In this document: in pieces, positions 17,454-26,803 of the stretch
Position numbering within the stretch: the first letter of the stretch is position 1
Layout: each line of letters begins with the position of its first letter
NCBI GenBank assembly: GCA_937859515.1
Contig: CALMAK010000021.1
Span: 186,001-250,000 of the forward strand
Length of the DNA stretch: 64,000 nucleotides
DNA from: an uncultured Candidatus Saccharibacteria bacterium
Lineage (GTDB): Bacteria > Patescibacteriota > Saccharimonadia > Saccharimonadales > Saccharimonadaceae
Direction of reading: 5' to 3'
Program-made: the position numbers and the translations under genes
Notes under the pieces: generated by a model
What the model was told of the DNA's origin: nothing
Database searches by the model: none
What the model saw: only the letters and a program-made list of their open reading frames with translations

Positions 17454-17786
17454 CTAATACAGCCTTCCGCCGAGCGGTGCTTCCCTATCCGCCGTCACCA
17501 ACACACAATTCCCTTTACCGTCTGGCACACCAAGCGTCAACACCTCAGACTTCACAGGTCCAATCTGGCGCGACGGGAAGTTTACGACGGCAAGGATTTG
17601 CTTGCCCGCCAGTTCCTCTTTTAAATAGTTTTGCGGTAATTGCGCGCTGGATTTCTTGACGCCAATCTCATCACCAAAATCAATCGTCAATTTATACGCG
17701 GGTTTACGCGCCTCGGGGAAATCTTGCACGTCAACAATCTTCCCAACGCGGATATCTAGTTTTTCAAAGTCGTCGTACGTTGCCAT
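17454..17786 (-). CDS. CsaA-like tRNA-binding domain protein
   Basis: 110 residues: a single EMAP/Trbp111-type OB fold with KLDIRVGKIVDV, a PQNY loop and VNFPSRQIGPVKSEVLTLG. CsaA-like proteins bind tRNA or act as chaperones; the same domain is the C-terminal module of some MetRS. I chose the ATG at 17786, which lies 7 nt after the upstream gene's stop, over a TTG at 17816, which would overlap that gene. Confidence 0.8.
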   Translation of the reverse strand: MATYDDFEKLDIRVGKIVDVQDFPEARKPAYKLTIDFGDEIGVKKSSAQLPQNYLKEELAGKQILAVVNFPSRQIGPVKSEVLTLGVPDGKGNCVLVTADREAPLGGRLY

Positions 17787-17793
17787 AGCTTGG

Positions 17794-18561
17794 TTATTTT
17801 TGCTTACCTTCGGCAACTAAATAATTTTTTGCTTCTCGTAGGAGAAACAGGCTGACATCATCTTTGGTATCACCGCTAGGATGAAACGGCGTACTGATGT
17901 GATGAATAAGAATCAACATATACGTCATAATAAACGTAATTGCGCCTACAATGAACACTCCACCATAAAACGGATCGATATTGGTGCACATCAATAGACT
18001 AATCACCAAGATAACGATTGTTTTAATCAAAAAGAACGCCGAAGGAATAAACTGAATACGCTGGATGTAGTTGACCCTAAATAGGTTACGCATCAACTGT
18101 GTCTGTTGGGTCTTTAGCTTTACGACAAAGTTTGGCGGCACGCCCGCTTGCTCCATTTCAGCAAATGACGCCTGTAGCTGTGCGATCTCCTTGCGGGCCT
18201 TGCCACGGCTGACGCGTGTTCCTTCGCGAAAGGTTCCTAAAATGTCGATCAGATTACGCCGAAAGTGGTCCAGATCAAACTTTGGGTAGTTTTTATGTGT
18301 CTCTTTTGCGTCGTTATACATGTCCTCAATGTTCGATGCAAACTCAGCCGGAATACGTTCGCTCTCTTTGTAATCTGCAATAGTTGCCGAAAGCACAAAA
18401 CCAAGCACAAATATGACACTCGACACAACGCTATTATGCAAAGATGTCTGTTCAATAAATTCAAAGCCAAAGTAATGCATGGCATATTTGGCTAGCAGCG
18501 ACAGCAAGGCAGCAATAAGCGCCCATAAAAATATTTTATAATTCTTTAGTATCCGTTTCAT
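17794..18561 (-). CDS. Membrane protein with DUF4239/bestrophin-like topology
   Basis: 255 residues. Two N-terminal helices (about 10-65), a soluble helical middle with conserved-looking charged residues (about 68-160), and two helices (about 175-225). The arrangement resembles DUF4239/bestrophin-like proteins, but I cannot confirm the family. Cotranscribed with the CsaA-like gene. Confidence 0.5.
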   Translation of the reverse strand: MKRILKNYKIFLWALIAALLSLLAKYAMHYFGFEFIEQTSLHNSVVSSVIFVLGFVLSATIADYKESERIPAEFASNIEDMYNDAKETHKNYPKFDLDHFRRNLIDILGTFREGTRVSRGKARKEIAQLQASFAEMEQAGVPPNFVVKLKTQQTQLMRNLFRVNYIQRIQFIPSAFFLIKTIVILVISLLMCTNIDPFYGGVFIVGAITFIMTYMLILIHHISTPFHPSGDTKDDVSLFLLREAKNYLVAEGKQK

Positions 18562-18642
18562 CCTTTACTCTGCGCCATAGGAAAAATCCATTACGTTATT
18601 ATAACGAAAAACTTAGCCTATCACCAGTTTAAACGAGATAGC

Positions 18643-19290
18643 CTAATAGGCTATCGATATATGCGCCCGATGATGGTCTGGTGTCTTGATCTCATCTACT
18701 ATTGCTAATGCAAGATCAAGGCTCGATAGATTCGACTCATTATTATCATCGAAGAAAGCAACCTCACCGCCAACCCGATAGGTGTCCCGCTTTTCGCCAG
18801 GATTAAAGGCACCGAATGCTGCCGCAGGGCTGATATACAGCCAGTCAAGAGATGATGGCGCATCAGATTGCAGCCACGTAAGTACACTCAACAACTCAAG
18901 CGCCTCCGGACGATATGCTTCTTCGAAGTCATCGCCCTCGGCAAATCGCGGTTGCCCTTCAGCTGGGCGGAGTGAACCAAAGCCGCCAACAACGAACAGT
19001 CTCGAGCCGGCAGTATCAGCCTCAGCGGCGATAGCTTTATACAGATCTGCAACTTTGCCGTGCATATCTCCACGTGGCGACAGCGCTAGCACAACAACAT
19101 CGGCATCCTGGAGCGTCTGGGACCGCAAGCTCTCGTCTAATGCCGAACCTTCAATGTATTCAACCGATTCAATCCGCTCAACCGGTGCTGAACGACTCAA
19201 TGAAATTACCTCGTAACCCCTTGCCGCCGCCTCGGCTACAACTGCCGATCCCGCATAGCCCGTTCCACCAATAACCACTATCTTTGCCAT
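18643..19290 (-). CDS. NAD(P)-binding atypical short-chain dehydrogenase
   Basis: 215 residues. Rossmann loop GGTGYAGSAV at residues 8-17, then VVLALSPRGD, VVGGFGSLRP and YISPAAAFG, as in YwnB/NmrA-like proteins. These are redox sensors or reductases; the substrate is unknown. The ATG at 19290 was chosen because GAGAGGGG lies just upstream; a TTG at 19305 is the alternative. Confidence 0.8.
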   Translation of the reverse strand: MAKIVVIGGTGYAGSAVVAEAAARGYEVISLSRSAPVERIESVEYIEGSALDESLRSQTLQDADVVVLALSPRGDMHGKVADLYKAIAAEADTAGSRLFVVGGFGSLRPAEGQPRFAEGDDFEEAYRPEALELLSVLTWLQSDAPSSLDWLYISPAAAFGAFNPGEKRDTYRVGGEVAFFDDNNESNLSSLDLALAIVDEIKTPDHHRAHISIAY

Positions 19291-19365
19291 GTCTTCCCCT
19301 CTCAATTACTATACCCAGCATAGCATTATTGGCGTGGTTGGGGTATAAAATGATAAGCTATAATC

Positions 19366-20064
19366 ATGTCAGAAAAAAGCCATATCGCTACTTCAAATAA
19401 CCAGCTGAATAAACTTCGCGCATCAGTATTAGGTGCAAATGACGGCATTGTTTCAACCGCTGGACTGGTCCTCGGTGTGACTGGTGCTGCCGCGTCAAAA
19501 GAAACAATTCTTCTTGCAGGATTTGCCGGGTTAGTCGCCGGTGCAATCTCAATGGCGGCGGGCGAGTTTGTCTCGGTCAGCAGCCAGCGTGATAGTGAAA
19601 AGGCATTTTTGAATCGTACCAAATTACATATCAAAAAAGAGCATGCCTCAGAACTGGACGAGTTAGTTGAAATCTACCAGGCAAAGGGCCTCAGCAGCAA
19701 AACTGCTATCCAAGCCGCCAGAGAGCTGCAACAAAGCGGCACGTTAATGATCGAGCTTGAAAAAGAGCTTGGTATCGATCCAGACGATCTTACTAATCCA
19801 TGGAGTGCCGCCATCGCTTCGGCGATTTCATTCGTTATCGGTGCGGCCGTGCCACTAGCAGCCATCGCGCTTACTCCGACTGAATGGCAAGTTCCGGCAA
19901 CTACTCTTGCCGTCCTTGTCAGCCTCGTACTTGCCGGAATACTCAGCGCCCGCGCTGGCGAAGCCAACAAAACCCGTGCAGCATTACGCATCGTCGTATG
20001 GGGTGTTGGCGCAATGGTAGTCACTTACGTAATCGGTCACCTTGTTGGTGTTTCACTTGGATAA
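19366..20064 (+). CDS. VIT1/CCC1 family metal transporter
   Basis: 232 residues with five helices. LRASVLGANDGIVSTAGLVLG and AGAISMAAGEFVSVSSQRD are the hallmark first helices of the VIT family, and a cytoplasmic helical metal-binding insertion lies at about 90-140. Exports or sequesters Fe(II)/Mn(II). A gene for a TerC-like DUF475 membrane protein follows after 3 bp, which suggests a shared metal-handling operon. Confidence 0.9.
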   Translation: MSEKSHIATSNNQLNKLRASVLGANDGIVSTAGLVLGVTGAAASKETILLAGFAGLVAGAISMAAGEFVSVSSQRDSEKAFLNRTKLHIKKEHASELDELVEIYQAKGLSSKTAIQAARELQQSGTLMIELEKELGIDPDDLTNPWSAAIASAISFVIGAAVPLAAIALTPTEWQVPATTLAVLVSLVLAGILSARAGEANKTRAALRIVVWGVGAMVVTYVIGHLVGVSLG

Positions 20065-20067
20065 GTT

Positions 20068-21105
20068 ATGACTGCAACAACCACACATCCGCTAAGAATC
20101 TTCTGGGTATCGGGCCTCATAACTGTCGCGTTGGGCGTACTAATGTTAGCACATGGCGGTATCATGGGATTATGGCTCTTTACCATCCTTGTCGTCTTAG
20201 AAGTCACTTTCAGCTTTGACAACGCTGTTATCAACAGCCGCGTATTAGTACGGATGTCACCGTTTTGGCAAAAACTCTTTTTGACGGTAGGTATCTTTAT
20301 CGCAGTGTTTGTAGTGCGATTCTTACTACCAATATTCATCGTTATGTTAACGTCGGGACACGGATTCATGGAAGTCGTTCACCTGGCACTTAATGACCCT
20401 GAAGCATACGGTGACACTCTTCATCATGCCGCGCCAACCATTGATGCGTTTGGCGGTACATTCCTTATGATGATTGGTATCAGCTATTTCATGGACCGCA
20501 AAAAGGACATTCACTGGCTATCGCGCATTGAGAAACATCTCGCGCGTGCTGGCGGATATCAAAACCTCACTGTATTTGTTATGCTGGCAGCCGCGATGAT
20601 TCTATATTTCACGGTCGATGACGCCCATAAGGTAACTGTACTTGTGGCATCAATCGTCGGAACATTGCTACATATTGGACTTGATTTATTTGGTTCATTC
20701 TTTGAAAAGCGGCAAAAATCATCTGCCACTAAACTAGTCGGCATGGCTGCATTTGGATCGTTTATGTATCTTGAGGTTTTGGACGCATCATTCTCGCTGG
20801 ACGGCGTCATTGGTGCATTTGCGATCACCAATGAAATTGTATTAATCATTGCCGGACTGGGTGCTGGCGCAATTTGGGTGCGGTCACTAACGGTGTACTT
20901 GATGCGATCAGGTGCATTAGGTAAATATCGCTACCTCGAACACGGTGCTCACTGGGCAATTTTGGCACTCGGTATCGTGATGCTCGTTAAACTGTACCAC
21001 GTTGAACCACCTGAATGGTTTACGGGGTCACTGGGCCTTATTGTAATTTCAGTAGCTATTATATCGAGTGTGCTTGAGAGTCGTAGGAAAAGGATCACTG
21101 CCTAA
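20068..21105 (+). CDS. DUF475/TerC-like integral membrane protein
   Basis: 345 residues with about nine helices. LEVTFSFDNAVINSRVLV and the second half LEVLDASFSLDGVIGAFAIT are the paired acidic helix motifs (E..x..FDN / D..FSLDG) shared by the TerC superfamily. TerC relatives are implicated in manganese efflux or tellurite-linked stress. It lies 3 bp after the VIT gene. The stop overlaps the end of the convergent DUF488 gene by 11 bp. Confidence 0.85.
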   Translation: MTATTTHPLRIFWVSGLITVALGVLMLAHGGIMGLWLFTILVVLEVTFSFDNAVINSRVLVRMSPFWQKLFLTVGIFIAVFVVRFLLPIFIVMLTSGHGFMEVVHLALNDPEAYGDTLHHAAPTIDAFGGTFLMMIGISYFMDRKKDIHWLSRIEKHLARAGGYQNLTVFVMLAAAMILYFTVDDAHKVTVLVASIVGTLLHIGLDLFGSFFEKRQKSSATKLVGMAAFGSFMYLEVLDASFSLDGVIGAFAITNEIVLIIAGLGAGAIWVRSLTVYLMRSGALGKYRYLEHGAHWAILALGIVMLVKLYHVEPPEWFTGSLGLIVISVAIISSVLESRRKRITA

Positions 21106-21448
21106 CTAGGGCAAGGTAACTACACAACACGACTGCTTCATTGTCATCGCTACGCGCACCATACAACAGTGTAACCCTGTCATGTGTGTGCCAATTAGCA
21201 AAAATAGTTGATGCATTAGCATTTGCTTTCAGTTCATCTTGATATCGACGAGTAAACTCCTGAAACTTTGCCGGGTCACGACCATACCATTGGCGCAATT
21301 CAGTGCTAGGTGAAATATCTTTTGCCCATTCGTCGAGCGCTGCGCGCTCTTTACTAACACCGCGTGACCATAATCTATCGACCAACACACGATAGCCATC
21401 ATCTGCCTCTGCAGGATCGTAAATTCGTTTTGTCACAAACTGTGTCAT
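21095..21448 (-). CDS. DUF488 family protein
   Basis: 117 residues. RVLVDRLWSRGVSKE, ISPSTELRQWYGRDPAKF and VTLLYGARSDDNEAVVL are the characteristic DUF488 (YeaO-like) blocks. Function unproven. Leaderless type: TACAAT ends 6 nt before the ATG. Confidence 0.85.
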   Translation of the reverse strand: MTQFVTKRIYDPAEADDGYRVLVDRLWSRGVSKERAALDEWAKDISPSTELRQWYGRDPAKFQEFTRRYQDELKANANASTIFANWHTHDRVTLLYGARSDDNEAVVLCSYLALVRQ

Positions 21449-21463
21449 GTCTCTATTGTACGC

Positions 21464-22036
21464 CTATTTTTTGGAAATATACGGGTTGCCTGTCAGGTAG
21501 AAACGCCGCAGCTTATGTACTGCCTTTGAGATACCAATGCGTGTACCAACTGTCACTTCACTGTCTGGAAGTGCTGACTTTTTAATAAGCCGCACTGGTG
21601 GCTCGGCAAGGTCATGGCCACTAAGTCGTCGGTCGATATCAAGTGCTGCACAGATTTTGCCCGGACCATTTGTCACATTGACGCCCGTCATACCACGACG
21701 CTCCTCAATTACATCAATCCCGTCAATTGGCTCGACCGCACGGATCAACACGCCCGACCCAAGCCCTTCCTTGCCACAGACCACATTGCAGCAATGATGC
21801 ATACCATAGGTGAAGTACACATACAGATGCCCCGCACTTTTGAACATCGCATCATTGCGTTTACTGCGCCCATGAAATGTATGACTCGCCTCATCAGCCT
21901 GATCATACGCCTCCGTCTCGACGATCCGCACACGAATCTCGCGCCCATCAATTTCACGGATCAGCTCACAGCCCAACAATCGCCGTGCCGCCGTTTCTGC
22001 TGGCACATTAAGCCATGAAAAATTATCAGTTCTCAC
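21464..22036 (-). CDS. DNA-3-methyladenine glycosylase, AAG/Mpg type
   Basis: 190 residues. LLGCELIRE, the catalytic VETEAYDQADEASH block, YVYFTYGMHHCCNVV and GVLIRAVEP are the conserved AAG segments. Removes alkylated purines in base excision repair. The start is GTG, with TAGAAT (extended TGA) ending 6 nt upstream, a leaderless GTG start. Confidence 0.9.
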   Translation of the reverse strand: MRTDNFSWLNVPAETAARRLLGCELIREIDGREIRVRIVETEAYDQADEASHTFHGRSKRNDAMFKSAGHLYVYFTYGMHHCCNVVCGKEGLGSGVLIRAVEPIDGIDVIEERRGMTGVNVTNGPGKICAALDIDRRLSGHDLAEPPVRLIKKSALPDSEVTVGTRIGISKAVHKLRRFYLTGNPYISKK

Positions 22037-22040
22037 AGCT

Positions 22041-22583
22041 TTATTCTATCAGCTCAGCAAGCTTGCGCGCCGTATTCACATTGCGCACGGTCATATTTGC
22101 GTACAGTTTTGTGCCAATGATTTTTTGCAAGCTGCCCTTCATTTGGTTGGCGCGAGTGATATTGGCGATGACCGCGCCGTCGACATAGTACATCGTCTCG
22201 ATATCGGGATTGTAGCCCAATCGCTCGAGAATGTCTGGAGTATTGATCTCGTCAAATAAGTAAAGTACGTCAGACTTTTGCCCAGATTTGTCAGGCTTCG
22301 GTGCGTCATTTGTCCAGTCGGGCGGAATTGCTGCAGCGATTTCCTGCACTTTTTCGCCACGCAACACAAGCGTAGGGATGGCAAAACCAAACCGCCCCTC
22401 AAGTGCAGCCTGTACATCGCTCGACACGGCAGCACCATCACTCGTAAACACTGCATTGCCAGAATTGATATATACCAGCACATCGCGAAAACCCAGACCT
22501 TCAAGCACCGCCTGAAATTCAGCCTTCGGCACGCGGCGGTTGCCGCCAGCGTTGACTCCGCGTAGCAGTGCAACGTATCTCAT
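22041..22583 (-). CDS. DUF1697 family protein
   Basis: 180 residues. YVALLRGVNAGGNRRVPKAE and VLVYINSGNAVFTS define DUF1697. Function unknown. Starts 1 codon inside the upstream Pr6Pr-like gene (overlap at 22580-22583). Confidence 0.85.
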   Translation of the reverse strand: MRYVALLRGVNAGGNRRVPKAEFQAVLEGLGFRDVLVYINSGNAVFTSDGAAVSSDVQAALEGRFGFAIPTLVLRGEKVQEIAAAIPPDWTNDAPKPDKSGQKSDVLYLFDEINTPDILERLGYNPDIETMYYVDGAVIANITRANQMKGSLQKIIGTKLYANMTVRNVNTARKLAELIE

Positions 22584-23203
22584 GCTTTAGAGCGCTTTTT
22601 GCTTACTGTTAACCATGTAACCACCGCGATGAGTATCAGACCGAGCACAAATAGGCCAATGACAGTAAGTGCGACCGAGCCATAGCCGCTTGTCGCCGGA
22701 TTGAGAAACGGATACGGATACCAACCCGTCATGGCACCGCGCATTAATGCATAGGTAACGTACAGCACAGGGAAAAGCAGCCACACAAGTGACTTTTTAA
22801 ATGACAGTGCCCGCTTTGGTCGGTCGATCAGGAAGTCGACCAGCATTGCCGCCGGAATAATATAATGGAGTACTGTGTTGTCCCACGGCACCGCCGTCAG
22901 TACAAGCCCTTCCATCCTAGCCAGCAGCAACGAAAAGCCAATACCAACCACCAAAATATAGACCGTTACCGCACTGCGCAGCACATCAAGTCGTCTCTCT
23001 CGACCTGCGGCGAGCGCTAATGCACTCAGAAGTAACGTGACAAACACAAGAATATTTGTCTGGATTGTAAAATAACTAAAGAAATTTAGTGGAGTAAAGT
23101 ATCCACGCTCTACGAGCGTTGCAATCTCTGTGACGACAGCACCAAAGCTAAGCAATGCAAAGAATATTTTATAACTAATCAAAAACATCTGCGAGCGTAG
23201 CAT
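22580..23203 (-). CDS. Pr6Pr-like (FAR-17a/AIG1-type) membrane protein
   Basis: 207 residues with six helices. FFSYFTIQTNIL, a conserved His helix (VLHYIIPAAMLVDFL) and PYPFLNP match the Pr6Pr family, relatives of the FAR-17a/AIG1 hydrolases. Bacterial function is unknown. Leaderless type: TATAAT ends 6 nt before the ATG. Ends in a 4-bp overlap with the DUF1697 gene. Confidence 0.8.
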   Translation of the reverse strand: MLRSQMFLISYKIFFALLSFGAVVTEIATLVERGYFTPLNFFSYFTIQTNILVFVTLLLSALALAAGRERRLDVLRSAVTVYILVVGIGFSLLLARMEGLVLTAVPWDNTVLHYIIPAAMLVDFLIDRPKRALSFKKSLVWLLFPVLYVTYALMRGAMTGWYPYPFLNPATSGYGSVALTVIGLFVLGLILIAVVTWLTVSKKRSKA

Positions 23204-23220
23204 ATCCTGATTATAGCGTA

Positions 23221-23682
23221 CTATTCATATTCGGCGATGACGATTTTATGCTGTGCCATCAGGGTCTTGAATGCATCAGGTTTTTTCATCAACTCATCCA
23301 TATTTTCTGGCACAATTTGCCAACTGAGACCGTACTTGTCCTTACACCAGCCACACTGTTCACTTTCTGGTACGCTGGAAAGTTTGTCCCAAAAATAGTC
23401 AATTTCGTCTTGGTCTTTACATGGTACAGTAAATGATACAGCTTCAGTGAATGTAAATTCTGGCCCTCCATTTATGGCCACAAATCGCGTACCAAAAATC
23501 TCAAACTCCATCGTCAGCACTTTGCCTGCTAGGTTTTGCTGAAAGTCCGCCAAGCCTTCGTCGGCACTATTGGGATAATGCTCGGTGCTGATAATTTTGC
23601 CGTCACTAAACACCGACGCATAGAAGTTCACCGCCTCTTCGGCATTGCCATCAAACCACAAGTTTGGAACTATTTTTTGCAT
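23221..23682 (-). CDS. VOC/PhnB-like protein
   Basis: 153 residues with VPNLWFDGNAEEAVNFYASVF and CGWCKDKYGLSWQIVPE, typical of the PhnB/3-demethylubiquinone methyltransferase-like branch of the vicinal oxygen chelate superfamily. Enzymatic activity unassigned. It lies 2 bp after the next upstream gene, with an AGGAGAG ribosome site. Confidence 0.85.
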   Translation of the reverse strand: MQKIVPNLWFDGNAEEAVNFYASVFSDGKIISTEHYPNSADEGLADFQQNLAGKVLTMEFEIFGTRFVAINGGPEFTFTEAVSFTVPCKDQDEIDYFWDKLSSVPESEQCGWCKDKYGLSWQIVPENMDELMKKPDAFKTLMAQHKIVIAEYE

Positions 23683-23684
23683 CG

Positions 23685-24179
23685 CTACTCTCCTTTCTCT
23701 TCTACCTTTTGACAGTATGCCGCCAGATCACTATCCGAATTGATACCAATTCCATAGGGCGAGCTGGCGCTCTTGAGTAATGTTACATGTGAAAACGCTG
23801 GCTCATACTCTGGTATTCGCCTACGCACCACTCCACGCAGACCGTCCAGCGCCACGATACGAGCTGGTGCAATCAAGGTCATTTCGTCACCATCCCTACA
23901 GACATACCGCTCATCGCCCAACCCCTGAAACGCTACGGCTTCTGGATTATCATGCAAAAAGCTGCGCACATCATCGACAATTCCCGCGACTGTCGCTGGG
24001 TCCTCCGACAGCTTACCTGCCGCCACCAAACTCACATGATACTCATCTTTTGGGAATAATTCAGTGCCGTCAAAAACCTGCATCGTCTGCTCGGGAATCT
24101 GCTCCGTCACATCGAGCATGATATAGTGCTTCACCTCAGGGTCGTACCATATTTGCTCAGTAATATTCGTGCGCGTCAT
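23685..24179 (-). CDS. Probable 2H phosphoesterase-like protein
   Basis: 164 residues. Two H-x-S/T-L motifs, HVSL near residue 48 and HVTL near residue 130, about 80 apart as in the 2H phosphoesterase fold (RNA ligase-like cyclic phosphodiesterases). I infer the family from these motifs only. Starts inside a 4-bp overlap with the DUF1801 gene upstream. Confidence 0.5.
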   Translation of the reverse strand: MTRTNITEQIWYDPEVKHYIMLDVTEQIPEQTMQVFDGTELFPKDEYHVSLVAAGKLSEDPATVAGIVDDVRSFLHDNPEAVAFQGLGDERYVCRDGDEMTLIAPARIVALDGLRGVVRRRIPEYEPAFSHVTLLKSASSPYGIGINSDSDLAAYCQKVEEKGE

Positions 24180-24511
24180 GCCAATTGCTCCTTTCGATAT
24201 ACCACGACGCGCTTGATCAGATCGGTCGGCAGCGGCTGGTTATTTGGAAATTGTACCGAGCCCTTACCTTGCTTATACTTGGCAAACTCCTCAACAAAAG
24301 CCTCGTGGCCATTAGGTGTGGCATAGAATCCAACATGTTTTGCATATCCAGCAAAATAAACAAGTGGCTTATTGTTCAGTTTATAAGCTGGCATACCATA
24401 CGCAATCGACTCAATTGCTTGTGGCGCTGTGGTGCGAATAAGAAGACGTACAACTTCTAGTCGCTTTTTCACCTCGCCGTTGAATTGATTGATGTATGCG
24501 TCAACATCCAT
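24176..24511 (-). CDS. DUF1801 family protein (YdhG-like)
   Basis: 111 residues. PQAIESIAYGMPAYKLNNKPLVYFAGY and HVGFYATPNGHEAF match DUF1801/YdhG. Distinct from the copy at 10389. Member of a run of small genes (23221-24763) read in the same direction. Confidence 0.8.
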   Translation of the reverse strand: MDVDAYINQFNGEVKKRLEVVRLLIRTTAPQAIESIAYGMPAYKLNNKPLVYFAGYAKHVGFYATPNGHEAFVEEFAKYKQGKGSVQFPNNQPLPTDLIKRVVVYRKEQLA

Positions 24512-24523
24512 GATAGTCCCCTA

Positions 24524-24757
24524 TTACCTTTCTCGTTCAAATCGCGGCACCAGCTGGCCGTCAATCTCGACAGTTTTGACAAACATTGCGTACGGACGGG
24601 CGAACAATCTATATTGTGACTCGTACAATGGCCGATATATTACCAGCTGCTCATTGGTTTCGGTGTGCAGTGCAACATCAATAATCTCATAGCGCTTACC
24701 AGATTTTGTATGACGGTAGATGCCAGTTTCAATAAACAACGGGGTTGGGTCTTCCAT
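24524..24757 (-). CDS. DUF1653 family protein
   Basis: 77 residues (79 from the alternative ATG at 24763). TGIYRHTKSGKRYEIIDVALHTETNE and VIYRPLY are the DUF1653 core, a small beta-barrel-like domain. I prefer the second ATG because GGAG lies 9 nt upstream; the first ATG directly abuts the response regulator stop. Coupled to the two-component genes. Confidence 0.75.
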   Translation of the reverse strand: MEDPTPLFIETGIYRHTKSGKRYEIIDVALHTETNEQLVIYRPLYESQYRLFARPYAMFVKTVEIDGQLVPRFERER

Positions 24758-24763
24758 GACCAT

Positions 24764-25150
24764 TTACTCCTCGGTCTCGTCCCGTTGGGTTTTGCCCGTC
24801 ACTTCATCAAGCTTAGCGACAAGTTCCGATGGTGGATAGTCGGACTTTACCAGATAGTCAGTAGCGCCTAGTTCATAAGCACGCTTGATTCGGCTTGACT
24901 CTGTAAAATCACTCAGGATAAAAATCTTAGTTTGCGGAGGGCGATTGGTGAATTGTTCAAGAAATTCAATGCCATTCATGTTCGGCAGCAACATGTCAAG
25001 AAGAATGATATCGTATTCCTCACCCTCTAACACTGTCAATGCCTGCGCGCCATCCGCCACAACGTCTAGCTCATAACCCGCATGTTCGAGCGTATCTTTG
25101 TAAAATTTCTGCATCACCGGAAAATCTTCAACCATCAATACTCTTGTCAT
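24764..25150 (-). CDS. Single-domain response regulator (CheY-like)
   Basis: 128 residues: one receiver domain and no output domain. Acidic pair near residue 8, phospho-acceptor Asp in ILLDMLLP near residue 52, Ser in LSDF and Lys in YLVKSD. The output must come through protein contact. ATGA overlap with the histidine kinase gene. Confidence 0.9.
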   Translation of the reverse strand: MTRVLMVEDFPVMQKFYKDTLEHAGYELDVVADGAQALTVLEGEEYDIILLDMLLPNMNGIEFLEQFTNRPPQTKIFILSDFTESSRIKRAYELGATDYLVKSDYPPSELVAKLDEVTGKTQRDETEE

Positions 25151-26427
25151 TGTTTTGTTCCTTTCATTTGAATCATCACTGTTGTGCCATGCCCTTTACT
25201 TGATTGTACCTCAAGCGTGCCACCATGCGCAGTAATAATCTTCTTCGCAACGTACAGCCCAAGCCCCAACCCACCGAGGTGCTGCGAACCCTCCCGATGC
25301 AGCTTTTCAACCGAAAACTTATCTGACAAGAGTGGCATTTGTTCGGGTGCCACTCCTTCGCCATCATCAGCAATCGTAATCGACACTACGTCACCCCTAA
25401 CGCTGACACCATATCGTATTGCTACTCCATCCGCCGTATGACGAAAACTATTATCAAAAAGATTCGCCAGTACAAGACGAAGCTTAATCGCACTACCCCT
25501 AACAGTCACAACGCCACCAGCTCCCGACTCGCGCGTGAGATCACCAATACGCTGATGTGCAACTGCCGCCTGGTGGGCAGCCTTTTCAACGAGCACAACA
25601 ATGTTTACCTTGTCATCAAGATGGGCATCCTCCTCACTACGCGGCGTGGCCTCAAGAAGATTGTCGATGAGGCGGACTTGATTTTGGCTCTCACCACTCA
25701 GTAACTGCAAATAATGACGTGTTTGCTCAGTATGGTTGGCCGTATCATCGTGCTGCATAACATCAATAATCGCCTTCGAGGCTGAAGCAGGATGCTTCAA
25801 CTGGTGCGCCAACAGTGAGAGGAAGGAATTATAGGCGCGTTCACGGACATTATTCGTTTCACGCGTCATCAAAAATTCAACAATGCGTGCAAGCACTAAA
25901 AACACCATTGGGTAAAACACTACAGGCACCGCGCATTCGACCCAATCAATCGTGCCTGTCGTCATCACACTATGGAGCAAAATTGTCGCAACGTACGCGC
26001 CGCCACTCGCCGTCGCAACGTACATTACCCAACTGCGCGAGAATAGAAATCCTGCTGCAACAATTGGAATGGCGTATAGGATGATCGTGCGCGCCTCAAC
26101 TCCACCTTGTACATAAATAATAAGACTTCCCATGAATAAATCGAGAAATAGCTGCCCTACCGTAATCATCCGCTGCGCCCATAAATTTACTGAAAATTGC
26201 CGACACAGCAAAAACAGAAGAACATTTACCAGGTACCCAATCAATAAGATCTGTCCGTATTCAAGCACACGATTCGTCTCCAGTGTGGCAAGCACCGACG
26301 TCATCATTGCGATCGCACCAAACAAGATTATGTAATACCAGCGAAGGTCAATCCAGCGAAGATTATTCTTTGCCAGCGCACGTGCCACATCTTGACTACC
26401 CTGAATGGTGTACTTTGTCAGATCCAT
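25147..26427 (-). CDS. Membrane histidine kinase
   Basis: 426 residues. About six helices at residues 30-185 with almost no extracytoplasmic domain, then a dimerisation helix with the phospho-acceptor His in LAHQLKHPA near residue 205. The catalytic domain has an N box (LVLANLFDNSFRHT), G1 (IADDGEGV) and G2 (GGLGLGLYVAKK). It likely senses a membrane-linked signal. Forms a two-gene system with the receiver-only regulator downstream. Confidence 0.9.
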   Translation of the reverse strand: MDLTKYTIQGSQDVARALAKNNLRWIDLRWYYIILFGAIAMMTSVLATLETNRVLEYGQILLIGYLVNVLLFLLCRQFSVNLWAQRMITVGQLFLDLFMGSLIIYVQGGVEARTIILYAIPIVAAGFLFSRSWVMYVATASGGAYVATILLHSVMTTGTIDWVECAVPVVFYPMVFLVLARIVEFLMTRETNNVRERAYNSFLSLLAHQLKHPASASKAIIDVMQHDDTANHTEQTRHYLQLLSGESQNQVRLIDNLLEATPRSEEDAHLDDKVNIVVLVEKAAHQAAVAHQRIGDLTRESGAGGVVTVRGSAIKLRLVLANLFDNSFRHTADGVAIRYGVSVRGDVVSITIADDGEGVAPEQMPLLSDKFSVEKLHREGSQHLGGLGLGLYVAKKIITAHGGTLEVQSSKGHGTTVMIQMKGTKQ

Positions 26428-26497
26428 TGCACTTATGGTAGCACTTTATGTCTACCATTTGTAAGTGCGAACACGATTCGCTACAATTAGATCCACA

Positions 26498-26803
26498 ATG
26501 AATCAAGATAGCGACGTACGAGAAAAAGCTGAAAAACTAGTTGATTTTATTATTGCATCCGATCGCTTGGAAGGACTTGAAACACCGCCAGGAGACAGGG
26601 ACACTTTGATCAAAATTGTGCTCGGTGAGGTAGATATTAATGAATACATCGATAAAGTAAGCGACAAATTCCGCACTAAGGCCGAAACGTTTCGCGCGAT
26701 TAATGGATCATCGTATAATCCATCTAGCTCAACCAATCGACAGCCCCATCCACGATTTAATTTCAACAAGGACACAGACAATGGGAAAGAAACAAGCAAC
26801 TAG
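26498..26803 (+). CDS. VbhA-like antitoxin of a Fic module
   Basis: 101 residues, hydrophilic. Residues 21-26 read SDRLEG, matching the Fic inhibitory motif (S/T)xxxE(G/N), and the following LETPPGDRDTLIKIVLGEVDINEYI resembles the VbhA antitoxin domain. In this family the Glu of the inhibitory helix blocks ATP positioning in the Fic active site. TACAAT (26482-26487) lies 10 nt before the ATG. The 3' end overlaps the toxin gene by 23 bp. Confidence 0.8.
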   Translation: MNQDSDVREKAEKLVDFIIASDRLEGLETPPGDRDTLIKIVLGEVDINEYIDKVSDKFRTKAETFRAINGSSYNPSSSTNRQPHPRFNFNKDTDNGKETSN

